Positions 9,897 through 20,146 are shown, counted from the first letter of the stretch. The stretch: DNA of 64,000 nt from Leptolyngbya sp. BL0902 (GCF_016403105.1 NZ_CP046155.1:3191906-3255905); one strand, 5' to 3'. The notes: generated by a model not told the origin, from the letters alone. A program made the numbers and translations.

Positions 9897-10247
9897 ATGC
9901 GCCACCGTTGTCGCGTTCATCAATTGAGTAAGCCTGCTGATCAGCGCAAAGCCCTGCTGCGGGCCTTGACGACCGAGCTGATTCGCCATGGCCGCATCAC
10001 CACCACCAAAGCCCGTGCCCAAGCCGTTCGGGAAGAAGCCGACCGGATGATCACCCTGGCGAAGGATGGATCTCTGTCAGCGCGTCGTCGTGCCCTGGGC
10101 TACATCTACGACAAACAGCTTGTCCACGCCCTCTTCAATGAAGCGCCTCAGCGCTATGCGGATCGCCAAGGTGGCTATACCCGCATCCTGAAAACCATCA
10201 GCCGTCGGGGAGATAACTCCGAGATGGCGATCATTGAGCTCACCTAG
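9897..10247 (+). CDS. rplQ: 50S ribosomal protein L17
   Basis: 116-residue protein at the exit-tunnel side of the 50S subunit, beginning [20 protein letters not shown], with the family motifs [13 protein letters not shown] and GGYTRILK. It is placed between rpoA and truA as usual. Confidence 0.98.
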   Translation: MRHRCRVHQLSKPADQRKALLRALTTELIRHGRITTTKARAQAVREEADRMITLAKDGSLSARRRALGYIYDKQLVHALFNEAPQRYADRQGGYTRILKTISRRGDNSEMAIIELT

Positions 10248-10268
10248 GGTCGCTCGTCGCCCGTCCTC

Positions 10269-11147
10269 ATGTCGGTCATGGAAAAGATTTCCCCCATCCA
10301 GCGCAGCCTAGCCCAAAACCCCGCCGAGTTTGGCCAGTCCACTCAGCGGGTGGCTTTGATTGTGCAGTATGTAGGAACCGATCTCCATGGGTGGCAGTGG
10401 CAGCCCAATGCCCGCACGGTGCAAGGGGAGCTGGAACAGGCTTTAGCTTCTGTGGTGGGTTATCCCATCCGGGTAAGTGGGGCAGGACGCACGGATACCG
10501 GAGTTCACGCGGCGGCTCAGGTCGCTCATTTTGATGCCCCGGCTTTTATCCCTGCCCATCGCTGGGCCGAGGTGTTGAACGCCAGACTGTCCCAGGATAT
10601 CTTGGTGCGTGCTTCGGCGCAGGTAGAGGAGGACTGGCACGCCCAGTTTTCCGCCCAGTGGCGGCGCTACCGTTACACCCTATACACCGGAGCCTGTCCT
10701 AACTTGTTTGTGCGACCCTTTGTGTGGCACTACCACCACCATGATCTAGATCAGGCTAGGATCCAGGCGGCCCTAGACGCGATGGTCGGCTACCACGACA
10801 TGACCGCCTTCCATCGGGCGAGATCGGGCAAGTCCCACTCCTGGGTGGACATGCAGGAGGCCCAGTGCCAGCGCCAGGGGGATTTTGTGACCGTGGAACT
10901 CCAGGCCAAGGGATTTCTCTACGGCATGGTCAGGCTAATCATGGGCCTGGTGGTGAAGGTGGGCCAAGGGGAGATGTCGCCCGGTGCTTTCCACCAGCTT
11001 TGGCAGAAACGCCAGCGGGATCGAGTTAAATACTCGGCCCCTGCCAAGGGCCTCTGCCTGCTCAGGGTTGGCTATGACCCGTCTCCCTTCCCCAGGGAGG
11101 TGTGGTTTGATGCCCAGCCTCAGTTTTATCTGGGTATGGCGGCCTAG
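10269..11147 (+). CDS. truA: tRNA pseudouridine(38-40) synthase
   Basis: Isomerises uridines 38, 39 and 40 in the anticodon arm of many tRNAs. It has 292 residues. The catalytic aspartate is in SGAGRTDTGVHA (around residue 75). FHRARSG and the FLYGMVRLIMG motif near the C-terminal third are also conserved. The N-terminus has about 25 non-conserved residues, so a start slightly further in is possible. It is co-oriented with rplQ and rplM, an arrangement common in cyanobacteria. Confidence 0.95.
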   Translation: MSVMEKISPIQRSLAQNPAEFGQSTQRVALIVQYVGTDLHGWQWQPNARTVQGELEQALASVVGYPIRVSGAGRTDTGVHAAAQVAHFDAPAFIPAHRWAEVLNARLSQDILVRASAQVEEDWHAQFSAQWRRYRYTLYTGACPNLFVRPFVWHYHHHDLDQARIQAALDAMVGYHDMTAFHRARSGKSHSWVDMQEAQCQRQGDFVTVELQAKGFLYGMVRLIMGLVVKVGQGEMSPGAFHQLWQKRQRDRVKYSAPAKGLCLLRVGYDPSPFPREVWFDAQPQFYLGMAA

Positions 11148-11212
11148 GCGGGCAAGCTCAGGTCTTGTGTGGATTCTCTCAAAATAATGCCTAAACAACG
11201 GATAACAGTGCT

Positions 11213-11671
11213 ATGACAACGAAAACCTACATCCCCTCCCAAGCGTCCATTGATCGGCAGTGGTACGTGGTTGACGCGGAAGGCCAGCGCCTCGGTCGTC
11301 TGGCGGCAGAGATTGCTTCCATCCTGCGGGGCAAAAACAAGCCGACCTTCACCCCGAATATGGACACCGGGGACTTTGTGATTGTGGTGAACGCGGACAA
11401 GGTCGTGGTGACGGGGCGCAAGTCTACCACCAAGCTCTATCGCCGTCACTCCGGTCGTCCGGGCGGGATGAAAACCGAGACCTTTGACAAGCTGCAAGCT
11501 CGCATTCCCAGCCGGATCATCGAGCAAGCGGTGAAGGGGATGCTGCCCAAGACCACCCTGGGCCGTCAGCAGTTCACCAAGCTCAAAGTGTACGCTGGGG
11601 CTGAGCATCCCCACCAAGCTCAGTCTCCCCAAACCCTTGTTATCAACACGATTCCTGGAGAAGTGAAGTAA
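11213..11671 (+). CDS. rplM: 50S ribosomal protein L13
   Basis: 152-residue early assembly protein starting [20 protein letters not shown]. The conserved [17 protein letters not shown] and the [13 protein letters not shown] segment are all present. Its stop codon overlaps the rpsI start (TAATG), indicating coupled translation. Confidence 0.98.
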   Translation: MTTKTYIPSQASIDRQWYVVDAEGQRLGRLAAEIASILRGKNKPTFTPNMDTGDFVIVVNADKVVVTGRKSTTKLYRRHSGRPGGMKTETFDKLQARIPSRIIEQAVKGMLPKTTLGRQQFTKLKVYAGAEHPHQAQSPQTLVINTIPGEVK

Positions 11672-12084
11672 TGCAGGCCACCGATCAATCTGACCGCGCA
11701 GTTTACTGGGGCACCGGACGCCGGAAGTCCGCCATTGCTCGGGTTCGTCTGGTTCCCGGCAGCGGACAACTGACCATCAACAAGCGCCCCGGCGAAGAAT
11801 ATCTGCAATTTAACCCCGCCTACCTGACGTCCACCAAAGCTCCCCTTGAGGTGCTGGGTCTGGAAAACGACTACGACATCCTGGTCAACGTCAAGGGCGG
11901 TGGCTTGACCGGACAAGCCGATGCAATTCGGCTGGGGGTGGCCCGCGCTCTGTGCGAACTGGCCCCTGAAAACCGCAAGCCCCTGAAGGTGGAAGGCTAT
12001 CTGACCCGTGACCCCCGCGCCAAAGAGCGGAAAAAGTACGGTCTCAAGAAAGCCCGCAAGGCACCTCAGTTCTCCAAGCGTTAA
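11671..12084 (+). CDS. rpsI: 30S ribosomal protein S9
   Basis: 137-residue protein whose basic C-terminus ([12 protein letters not shown]) reaches the P-site tRNA anticodon loop. The motif [16 protein letters not shown] opens the conserved domain; [19 protein letters not shown] follows. It overlaps rplM by one base and is followed by a terminator-like hairpin. Confidence 0.98.
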   Translation: MQATDQSDRAVYWGTGRRKSAIARVRLVPGSGQLTINKRPGEEYLQFNPAYLTSTKAPLEVLGLENDYDILVNVKGGGLTGQADAIRLGVARALCELAPENRKPLKVEGYLTRDPRAKERKKYGLKKARKAPQFSKR

Positions 12085-12093
12085 TTGTTCGTA

Positions 12094-12117
12094 CCTCTCC
12101 CCCTGGGGAGGGGTTTT
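12094..12117 (+). terminator. terminator-like hairpin between rpsI and rpmE
   Basis: CCTCTCCCC pairs with GGGGAGGGG over a very short loop and is followed by TTTTG. It probably attenuates read-through into rpmE rather than ending the operon completely. Confidence 0.6.
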
Positions 12118-12150
12118 GTTGGTTCATTTCTATTATTTTTGGCACGAGCT

Positions 12151-12387
12151 ATGGCGAAGTCTGACATCCACCCCACCTGGTATCCCGAAGCCAAGGTTTT
12201 TTGCGACGGTCAGGAAGTGATGACCGTGGGTTCTACCAAACCCGAACTCCACGTTGATGTGTGGTCGGGCAACCACCCCTTCTACACGGGCACCCAGAAG
12301 ATTATCGACACGGAAGGCCGTGTGGAGCGCTTCCTGCGGAAGTACGGCATGACCGATTCCACCGCCAAGCAAGACGACAAAGCCTAG
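12151..12387 (+). CDS. rpmE: 50S ribosomal protein L31
   Basis: 78-residue protein starting MAKSDIHPTWYPEAKVFCDG from ATG 12151; the longer reading upstream crosses the terminator hairpin and is rejected. It carries the THPxY-like core of L31 (SGNHPFYTGTQK) and a single Cys where C+ types have a CxxC, so it resembles the zinc-free cyanobacterial form. Confidence 0.96.
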   Translation: MAKSDIHPTWYPEAKVFCDGQEVMTVGSTKPELHVDVWSGNHPFYTGTQKIIDTEGRVERFLRKYGMTDSTAKQDDKA

Positions 12388-12447
12388 ACCTGTTTCTGCG
12401 GATTGTCGATCTTGGCATCGACCGTTTGAGAAACGTCCACTGGTTAG

Positions 12448-13581
<1,134 letters not shown>

Positions 13582-13615
13582 GTCGCGAGTCTAGGTCACA
13601 ACTAGAGGGCACCCC

Positions 13616-14887
13616 ATGGTTAAATTTCTGCACATCGCCGACATCCACCTGGGGTTTGACCGCTACAACAGTCCTGAGCGCACGAAGGACTTTTTTTACG
13701 CCCTGCAAACCACTCTAGATCGCCACGCTATTCAGCGCGAGGTAGACTTTGTGCTGATTGCGGGTGATCTATTCGAGCACCGCAACATCAAGCCCGCCAC
13801 CCTAAATCAGGCCCAGATTTGTCTCCAGGCGTTGCAGCAGGCGAATATCCCGGTTTTTGCCATTGAGGGCAACCACGACAACCGCCCCTACGGCACGACC
13901 ACAAGCTGGCTCAAGTACCTCTCGGAGTGGGGGCTGCTGATGCTGCTGGAACCCCAGGATCCCAAGCATGGCGATGAGTTTCTGGTGCCCTGGAATCCCC
14001 AGACCCGCAGCGGTAGCTACTACGACCTCGACTGCGGGGTGCGGGTGATTGGCTCCAACTGGTATGGTTCTACGGCCCCACGGGCGATTGAGCAACTGGC
14101 AGTGGCGATTGAGGCGCTTCCCCCCGGCCCTGACACCACGGTGCTGATGTTTCACCACGGTTTAGAAGGTCAAATTGCCCGCTACGAAGGGGCGCTGCGC
14201 TACACCGATCTGCTGCCCCTGAAGACAGCGGGGGTGGACTACCTGGCGTTGGGGCATATTCACCGCGAGTACCAGGCAGAGGGCTGGGTGTTTAATCCGG
14301 GTTCGTTGGAAGCCAATAACGTCGAGGAGAGCCTGCACCGTCGAGGAGCCTATCTAGTAGAAGTAACGGACGCAGGGTTGAGGGCTGAACTGCAAACCGA
14401 CTATTTTCAGCGGCCCATCCTGCGCCTAGAGGTCGCCGCTACGGGGGATGACAGCGTGGACAAGGTGCGGGCTCACTGCCACGAGGTAGTGGAATCGGCG
14501 GTTAAACGCTTGCCAGCGGATAGTGTCAGTCCGATTGTGGAGGTGCGGATTACGGGCCAGGTCGGGTTTGATCGCCTTGATCTGGATACTCGCAGCCTTC
14601 AGGAGGAACTGTGTCTGGGCAGTGGAGCTTTATTTGTGCTGCTGAAGTATGACGCCGAAGCCGTAGCCTACCAGTCTCCCATCATGGAAGGTCAGAACCG
14701 TCTCGCCATTGAGCAGGGCATTTTTATGGATATGCTGGTGGCCCACCGGGACTACAAAAGACAGGCCGAGGCCCTAGCCCTGGGGCTGACGGATTTAAAG
14801 GATCGCCAACTGGGGGGCGCAGACGAGGTGAGTCTTTATCAATTTGTGGGGACTCTGTTGAGCTTGGACTCACCACAGGGGGATTAA
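13616..14887 (+). CDS. DNA repair exonuclease of the SbcD/Mre11/YhaO metallophosphatase family
   Basis: Predicted metal-dependent DNA nuclease. The N-terminal calcineurin-like phosphoesterase domain shows all signature motifs: HIADIHLG, AGDLFEH, EGNHDN, MFHHGLEG and LGHIHR, so metal-binding residues are intact. It has 423 residues, with a C-terminal half resembling YhaO rather than classical SbcD. No SbcC-like ATPase follows; the next gene is convergent and overlaps its end by 18 bp. Confidence 0.85.
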   Translation: MVKFLHIADIHLGFDRYNSPERTKDFFYALQTTLDRHAIQREVDFVLIAGDLFEHRNIKPATLNQAQICLQALQQANIPVFAIEGNHDNRPYGTTTSWLKYLSEWGLLMLLEPQDPKHGDEFLVPWNPQTRSGSYYDLDCGVRVIGSNWYGSTAPRAIEQLAVAIEALPPGPDTTVLMFHHGLEGQIARYEGALRYTDLLPLKTAGVDYLALGHIHREYQAEGWVFNPGSLEANNVEESLHRRGAYLVEVTDAGLRAELQTDYFQRPILRLEVAATGDDSVDKVRAHCHEVVESAVKRLPADSVSPIVEVRITGQVGFDRLDLDTRSLQEELCLGSGALFVLLKYDAEAVAYQSPIMEGQNRLAIEQGIFMDMLVAHRDYKRQAEALALGLTDLKDRQLGGADEVSLYQFVGTLLSLDSPQGD

Positions 14888-15610
14888 GCTACGTTGCTGC
14901 CAGATCATCAGCAGCCCACTAAATGCCACAAAGGTGTAGACCATCTGCCGGAATTGCTGGGTCGATAGCTTGGCGAGGACGATTTTCCCTAGCCAGTTGG
15001 CCGGAATTGCCCCCAGACCGATAAACAGGCCGTAGGTAATGTACTTCAGATTGAGGGTACCTAGTCCGGCGTAGGCCATGATTTTGATGGTGTGGAGCGC
15101 AACTTTATGCACAGCCTTGGTAGCAACCAAGGATTCTTTTTCTAGGCCATAGCCAAAGTACAGCGGATTCATCACCGGGCCAGTGCTGCCAATTAACCCA
15201 GAACCAATGGCGTTAATTAGGGCATAGGGGAGAAAGTGCCAAGCTTTGACAGTCAGCCGGGTATCTTTGGGGCCAAAAATTTTGTGCAGCACCATGACAA
15301 CGAGACCCACGCCCAGCACCAGTTGCAGCCCCTCAGCATGGACATGGGTGAGCCCGTAACAGCCAATCAGCGCCCCTATCGCGGCCCCAGGCACGTACCA
15401 GCGGGTGAGCGACCAGTCCACATGGGATTGGAGCAGCAGGCCGCGCTGGGCATTGCCAATCAGCATCCCGATGGTAATCACCGGAGCCACAGCCTGGGCA
15501 CCCAGCAGCACCGACACCAGGGGAATCAGAATAAAAGGACTCCCACCGCCCGCCAACATACTAAAAAACCAGGCCACAGAGCTTGCACTGAACAGGTAGA
15601 AGGCGATCAT
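14870..15610 (-). CDS. TauE/SafE-family membrane permease
   Basis: Predicted anion or organosulfonate exporter in the plasma membrane; the substrate cannot be read from sequence. I use ATG 15610 (MIAFYLFSASSVAWFFS), 246 residues, with roughly eight hydrophobic segments. The N-terminal half has the family's GGGSPFILIPLVSVLLG stretch, and the second half has the NAIGSGLIGSTGPVMNP repeat-like motif. It is convergent with the SbcD-like gene; the two stop codons overlap by 18 bp, leaving no room for a terminator. Confidence 0.8.
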   Translation of the reverse strand: MIAFYLFSASSVAWFFSMLAGGGSPFILIPLVSVLLGAQAVAPVITIGMLIGNAQRGLLLQSHVDWSLTRWYVPGAAIGALIGCYGLTHVHAEGLQLVLGVGLVVMVLHKIFGPKDTRLTVKAWHFLPYALINAIGSGLIGSTGPVMNPLYFGYGLEKESLVATKAVHKVALHTIKIMAYAGLGTLNLKYITYGLFIGLGAIPANWLGKIVLAKLSTQQFRQMVYTFVAFSGLLMIWQQRSLIPLW

Positions 15611-15766
15611 GTTGGCAGGCGGCAAAGGTGATTGAGCTTTCTTTACCTATTCTTAAGTTTAGGGGGTTGACCTCGCCCCTGACTAGCGCCTTCCTGGGAT
15701 CCTAGGTCGAGATTTAGGCAAGATTGGCTAGAGTGGGTGCTGTGGGTATCTTGATCTCCGTGAGGT

Positions 15767-15836
15767 TGCGGGAGTGAGATGGCAGGAGTGAGATGGCAGG
15801 AGTGAGATGGCAGGAGTGAGATTATTGAAGTGAGAT
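15767..15836. repeat. 14-bp tandem repeat array, five units
   Basis: Three perfect copies of GGCAGGAGTGAGAT (15781-15822) are flanked by a variant copy on each side, giving five units of 14 bp. The array ends 26 bp before the start of the M48-like gene, so it lies in its leader or promoter. Each unit carries GGAGTGAG, which looks like a ribosome-binding site, and copy number may vary by slippage. Confidence 0.85.
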
Positions 15837-15862
15837 TGTTGTTGTAAACGGCTTAACCTCCT

Positions 15863-18391
15863 ATGGCTGATGTTTCGGAACCGCAACCCTCGCCCCGCCG
15901 CTCTGGGAATGGGCAAACGTCAGGTCATGGGGCCTTGGCAACTACCCTCTATCGTCAGGGAGAACTGGCATTCAAGCAGGGGCAGTACCCCATTGCCCTA
16001 GAGCGGTTCCAGCAGATCCTCGACAGCCCCGACACCGATCCGTCATGGCGACTGAAGGGCCAAATGGGCCTGATTCTGACACAGCAAAAGCTGGGACAAC
16101 TAGAACAAGCCCGTCAAGGGTGCCAGCGGGTGATGGCGAGTGATATTCCCGAAGCTCGCCGCTGGGCTGCATCGCTCTTAGCCAAATGGCCGGAGTTGCC
16201 GTCGCCAGAGTCACCTCCGGCACCAGCGCCCTCCCCTAGCAATTCACGACCATCGCCAAACTCCTCAACACCCGCCGACCCCATCGGCTTTGTACCGCTA
16301 GAGCCTGCCCATGCCGCCAGCCCCACCACGGTTCCAGATCCACCGCTATCAACCAGCCCTACTACCGACCCCATCGGCTTTACCCCCTTAGTCTCAGACT
16401 CTACCCAGGCGGCATCCCTAGGGCCATCGCCACCGCCCCCGCCAGACAGCGCTGAACCCATTACCCCAGCCTCTCTGTTCCACTATCAGCACCTGAACCA
16501 GGAGACGAGGGATCTTGCCCCAGAAGAGGCTGGCCCTCCGGCAGCGGCAGCGGCAGCGGCAGCGGCTCAGCGGCCCAGCCCTGCCCCCTCCAAGCCTCCG
16601 ACGGTGGTAAAGTCTGCCCCTAGCCCCGCGCCCCCGGTCGCCAGGGCTCCTCAACGGCGGCAACCGATACGCCCCCTTCCCAAGCCCTATGACCTGTGGG
16701 GAGCGCAAGTTATTACCTTAGTAGCGGTGCTATGGGTCGCCATTACGGGGCTCCACTGGGGACTTCGCAGTCTCAACGCGCTGGTGCGCCAGGTGACTTG
16801 GCCCATCCGCCTAGGCGGTTTTTCCTGGATGGATCAAGCCTACACAATCCCCATGATTGTCCTCATGCTGGGGCTGATCTTTGCTAGTCCGTGGTGGATG
16901 GATCTGCTGCTAGCCCAAGTCTATGGCCAGCGACCCTTGACCCCGCGCCAACTCCAAAGCCAACACCCCGAAGCCCTGAAGCGCCTGCGGCAACAGTGCC
17001 AAAAGCAGGGGTGGAGTCTGCCTGAACTGCGAGTCTTACCCGATCCAGTGCCCCTGTGTTTTAGCTATGGCTGGCAACCGCGCTATCTTCGGATTGCGGT
17101 AAGTCAGGGGCTAATCGAGAGCAGTGACGACGAAACCTTAGGCCTTTTCCTCACCTACGAGCTGGCCCACATGGCAAACCAGGCTACGGCTCTGATCTCC
17201 GGCCTCGGTGGTCTGTTGCTCGTTCTCCATACGGCTTACCGAATCCTGTCCCACTGGGCCGATGGCCAGCCGTCAGGATTTTTGAGGATTCTCCTAGGCC
17301 TAGTTGCCCAAGGCTTCTATGGCCTGTTTTGGAGCCTGCGGCGGGGGCTGCTGTGGCTCTCCAGGCTCCGCAGTCGGTGGGCGGATCGGCGGCTAGAAGC
17401 CCTCTTGCAACGTCCCGATTTGCAGCAAACCAGCCTGATCTGGCTGACCCAACAGCTTCCGGCCCACGCCAATCAGCGCCAAACCTTCTCGCCCCTGTGG
17501 TGGAGTTTAGACCTGTTGATGCCCCTCAGCCCCCAAGCCGCTCTCAGCCCCGGCAGCTTCCTCCCCGCCCTGGGAGAGGTCGCCACCGTCCTCAACGACT
17601 GGGCCAATCCCTATCGGCAATGGCTCCTGGGTGGAGCTTCCCACCCGCCCCTGGGGGATCGTCTACGCTGGCTGAACCAACGGGCAGCCCAGCGACAACA
17701 GCCCATCCTCGACCTTGCGGAACCCATGACGGCGGCACCGCCCTTCTCCATTGGTCGATTACTGCGCCAAAAGAGCCCGATAGTGGGGCTGCTGGCGGGT
17801 GGAGGGCTGGCCTTCGGGTTCTGGTTTGTGGGGGGGCTGGTGATGCGGTTTGGCTGGCAGCGCCTGAGCTGGTGGTATCAGGATGAAAGCCTGCTGTACG
17901 GCGGGATTCTGCTGGGGTTGGGGGTTGGGCTGCTGCTTCGCATTAATGCCCTATATCCCGATATTGCCGCCAACCAGCCCATCGTTGACAACCCCAGTTT
18001 CTTCCTGGGCTCCCCGGATCAGCTTCCCGTAGAAGGAGAACCCTGCCGCCTGTCGGGCACCCTACTCGGCCCCCTAGGCATAGCGCAGGGCATGGGCCAA
18101 GACCTCTATCTCGCCACCCTCGGCGGCATCGTCAAAATCGGAGTGTCTTCCCCAAACCTGGGCCTTCAGACCCTCCGCCGGGGAACCTTTCCCCTCAGCG
18201 GGTGGGTGGGGCGGGCCGTGACCGTATCTGGATGGCGGCGGCGCAGCGATGGCGTGGTCTGGATCGATTTAGAAACCATCCGCCTCACGGCCCAATCTCG
18301 GGTAATCAGTGTAGCTACTCCCCTCTGGAGCACCCTCATCAGCCTAGGGCTTTGCCTATGGGGCATTGTCATCCTGTGGACAGGCGGCTAA
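15863..18391 (+). CDS. M48-like membrane protein with degenerate zinc site and N-terminal TPR-like region
   Basis: 842 residues. Residues 30-115 look like tetratricopeptide helices (ATTLYRQGELAFKQGQYPIA). Residues 115-270 are a Pro/Ser/Ala-rich linker with two DPIGFxPL repeats and an 11-alanine run. After several membrane segments comes a region aligned to HtpX-type M48 proteases: DDETLGLFLTYELAHMANQ. The HExxH first His is Tyr (YELAH). The later SRxREYxAD motif reads SRLRSRWAD, replacing the third ligand Glu by Ser. The C-terminus has further membrane segments and a beta-rich domain. I infer a non-proteolytic M48 relative; function unknown. Confidence 0.7.
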   Translation: MADVSEPQPSPRRSGNGQTSGHGALATTLYRQGELAFKQGQYPIALERFQQILDSPDTDPSWRLKGQMGLILTQQKLGQLEQARQGCQRVMASDIPEARRWAASLLAKWPELPSPESPPAPAPSPSNSRPSPNSSTPADPIGFVPLEPAHAASPTTVPDPPLSTSPTTDPIGFTPLVSDSTQAASLGPSPPPPPDSAEPITPASLFHYQHLNQETRDLAPEEAGPPAAAAAAAAAQRPSPAPSKPPTVVKSAPSPAPPVARAPQRRQPIRPLPKPYDLWGAQVITLVAVLWVAITGLHWGLRSLNALVRQVTWPIRLGGFSWMDQAYTIPMIVLMLGLIFASPWWMDLLLAQVYGQRPLTPRQLQSQHPEALKRLRQQCQKQGWSLPELRVLPDPVPLCFSYGWQPRYLRIAVSQGLIESSDDETLGLFLTYELAHMANQATALISGLGGLLLVLHTAYRILSHWADGQPSGFLRILLGLVAQGFYGLFWSLRRGLLWLSRLRSRWADRRLEALLQRPDLQQTSLIWLTQQLPAHANQRQTFSPLWWSLDLLMPLSPQAALSPGSFLPALGEVATVLNDWANPYRQWLLGGASHPPLGDRLRWLNQRAAQRQQPILDLAEPMTAAPPFSIGRLLRQKSPIVGLLAGGGLAFGFWFVGGLVMRFGWQRLSWWYQDESLLYGGILLGLGVGLLLRINALYPDIAANQPIVDNPSFFLGSPDQLPVEGEPCRLSGTLLGPLGIAQGMGQDLYLATLGGIVKIGVSSPNLGLQTLRRGTFPLSGWVGRAVTVSGWRRRSDGVVWIDLETIRLTAQSRVISVATPLWSTLISLGLCLWGIVILWTGG

Positions 18392-18529
18392 CCCCTGGCC
18401 ATTGTCCTCGATAGTGACACGGGGCAACAGGATAAAAAGCCGCACTTTAGAGCAGTTTCTAGGGCCAGGTTGCGAAACACGCGAGTCAATGTTACATTTG
18501 TTTACGAAATCCGATGCCTTCGTATGCTT

Positions 18530-18634
18530 AGCTCGTTCAGAGTTGGACTGGACGACGGTTTAGAGTTCGTAGGTATCAGGTTCTCCTACTCTCAACACAG
18601 CAAATGAACCAGCCCGCAACGGCTGGTTTTTATT
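18530..18634 (+). ncRNA. possible small RNA ending in a strong terminator
   Basis: No gene precedes the intrinsic terminator at 18607-18634 (AACCAGCC, six-base loop, GGCTGGTT, T-tract); the nearest upstream plus-strand stop is 220 bp away. A weak promoter (TTTACG near 18500, TATGCT 16 bases later) would give a transcript of about 100 nt with a GTAGG/CCTAC hairpin and a CU-rich single-stranded stretch. Identity with a known cyanobacterial small RNA was not established. The remainder of 18392-18717 shows nothing else. Confidence 0.35.
18607..18634 (+). terminator. intrinsic terminator
   Basis: AACCAGCC (18607-18614) and GGCTGGTT (18621-18628) form a perfect 8-bp stem followed by a T-rich tail. 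It ends either a small RNA or the M48-like transcript. Confidence 0.85.
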
Positions 18635-18717
18635 TAGATAAGCTGGGTTGACACCAGAATCAAAAAACAGCGTCAAGTTTTTGGGCATTCTCGTACAACC
18701 CCTAATCCCGTGCTACC

Positions 18718-18966
18718 TTAATGAATGGTTCTCCTGAGGGGATCAGCAACATCCATCAGCATCGGATGAGTCATCATCCACCGCTGGGGATCAACGATTT
18801 TGCCGAAGGCAACGTTTGGGCAGAGAGGCGACATGGCACTGAAAGCAATGGTGACATTGTTAGCTAAGTCGTAGACTTCGAGCAGGACATTCCTGGCAGA
18901 AAGCAGCGGCTGATTTTTATTTAGCCCTCTTTTCAAAGTCACAAGTACGCCTTGTTTTAAACCCAT
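18718..18966 (-). CDS. small hypothetical protein
   Basis: 82 residues from ATG 18966 with a good AAGGGA ribosome-binding site 3 bases upstream. The sequence (MGLKQGVLVTLKRGLNKNQ...) mixes hydrophobic and polar residues evenly, with no signal peptide or membrane segment, and ends in a plain stop at 18718. I do not recognise the family. The ribosome-binding site and natural codon use favour a real gene, but short length keeps confidence moderate. Confidence 0.5.
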   Translation of the reverse strand: MGLKQGVLVTLKRGLNKNQPLLSARNVLLEVYDLANNVTIAFSAMSPLCPNVAFGKIVDPQRWMMTHPMLMDVADPLRRTIH

Positions 18967-19093
18967 TTCCCTTAAGAAAATCAAATTTTAGGTATCAGGT
19001 TAGCAATGTTGATGATTTGGCCTAGCCGCCAGCCATCCCATTCTCCGGTATAGATGCAGGCTTAGATTGTTGGAACACGAGAGGTATCTTAAG

Positions 19094-19543
19094 ATGTCAA
19101 TCCGTCTTTATGTTGGCAATCTCTCTAGAGATTTGCAGCGTCCAGATTTTGAAAACGTTTTTGCGCCCTACAACGATGATCTGGTCTCTGTAAAACTTAT
19201 TTCCGACAAAAAAACAGGCAAATGTCGGGGTTTTGGGTTTGTGACGGTGAAGACCGAAGAGAAAGCCGACGAGATTGTGGCCCAACTCAATGGCCACGTC
19301 TTGGAAGAACTTCCCCTCAAAATTGAGAAAGCCCTACCCCGCACGAAGGCCGAGCCCGAAGCCGAGGCGCGGGAAACCAGCAGCAATAGCGGCGGCAAGC
19401 GTGCTCGTAGCAATAACCGTAAGACCAATAATGCGGCGACCACCGTTTCTTCAGCTAGTACGACCGCACAACCGGATCCTCGCTGGGCCAATCAGTTGGA
19501 GCAACTGAAAGCCATGCTAGCCGCCCAAACGACGGCATCCTAG
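19094..19543 (+). CDS. RRM-type RNA-binding protein
   Basis: 149 residues from ATG 19094 (MSIRLYVGNLSRDLQRPDF). One RNA recognition motif covers residues 1-80, with RNP2 as LYVGNL and RNP1 as KCRGFGFVTV. The remaining 70 residues are a low-complexity tail rich in Ala, Ser, Thr and charged residues ending in WANQLEQLKAML. Cyanobacterial Rbp proteins with this layout are often cold-regulated and bind mRNA; the tail here is longer than the glycine-rich tails of typical Rbp. It is followed by a strong terminator. Confidence 0.9.
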   Translation: MSIRLYVGNLSRDLQRPDFENVFAPYNDDLVSVKLISDKKTGKCRGFGFVTVKTEEKADEIVAQLNGHVLEELPLKIEKALPRTKAEPEAEARETSSNSGGKRARSNNRKTNNAATTVSSASTTAQPDPRWANQLEQLKAMLAAQTTAS

Positions 19544-19606
19544 CATCACCCCTCAGGGGATCTAGCTAAAAGCGGGTTCTTTTGGAGTCCCATCATTGTT
19601 CAAACG

Positions 19607-19636
19607 CCGTCAGGCTAAAAACCCTGACGGTTTTTT
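19607..19636 (+). terminator. intrinsic terminator of the RRM gene
   Basis: CCGTCAGG (19607-19614) pairs with CCTGACGG (19623-19630) across an eight-base A-rich loop, followed by six T. Confidence 0.92.
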
Positions 19637-19699
19637 GTTGGGCTGTTGGCCCATCCTGGGTTGGCTGGTCATGGGTTGCCCTATCCCACAACGGCGGCG

Positions 19700-20146
19700 C
19701 TAGCTCTGGCCCTCGGCGAGGGTTTTGAGGCGTTGCAACTGGGCTTGCATATCGCGCTGAGTCCAGGGGGCCGCTACCTGGTGAAAGCCCCAGGCCACTA
19801 GGGGATTGGGAATCTCAAACTCAAAGCGATTCAGCAGAATGGTGCCCTGGGGGGTGGGGTCGTACTGCCAACGGTCTTGGCCGTGGAAAAAGCCCTCAAA
19901 GGCCCAGACAATTAGCCCCGGTGCTCGATCCACCACGGTGCAGCGAAGACTGGGCTGCCACAGAGGAATTTGTAGCTGAAATCGACAGCGGCTTCCCGGT
20001 TGGATATCCCATGGGTCAATGGGTTCGCACCGCAGGGCGGGGTTGAGCCAGCGATGCATCCAGTCCAAATCGGTGAAGCAACGATCCACCCTGGCGGGAT
20101 CTGCTCGGATAGTGATCGACTGTTGGAATACGGTGGCGGTGGACAT
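19700..20146 (-). CDS. SRPBCC (START-like) family protein
   Basis: 148 residues of the helix-grip fold that binds hydrophobic ligands. The pattern is typical of polyketide-cyclase/dehydrase-like members: an N-terminal beta strand QQSITIRADPARVDRCFTD, a central RCRFQLQIP, and a long C-terminal helix. No catalytic residues can be assigned and the ligand is unknown. It stands alone, divergent from the MscS-like gene; 20147-20403 between them shows no further feature. Confidence 0.75.
   Translation of the reverse strand: MSTATVFQQSITIRADPARVDRCFTDLDWMHRWLNPALRCEPIDPWDIQPGSRCRFQLQIPLWQPSLRCTVVDRAPGLIVWAFEGFFHGQDRWQYDPTPQGTILLNRFEFEIPNPLVAWGFHQVAAPWTQRDMQAQLQRLKTLAEGQS

Noticed and set aside
12085-12150. 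22-residue upstream extension of rpmE
   Set aside because: Begins in the rpsI terminator hairpin and precedes the canonical MAKSDIHP start.
13616-14887. Complete SbcCD complex
   Set aside because: No SbcC ATPase is adjacent; only the nuclease-like protein is present.
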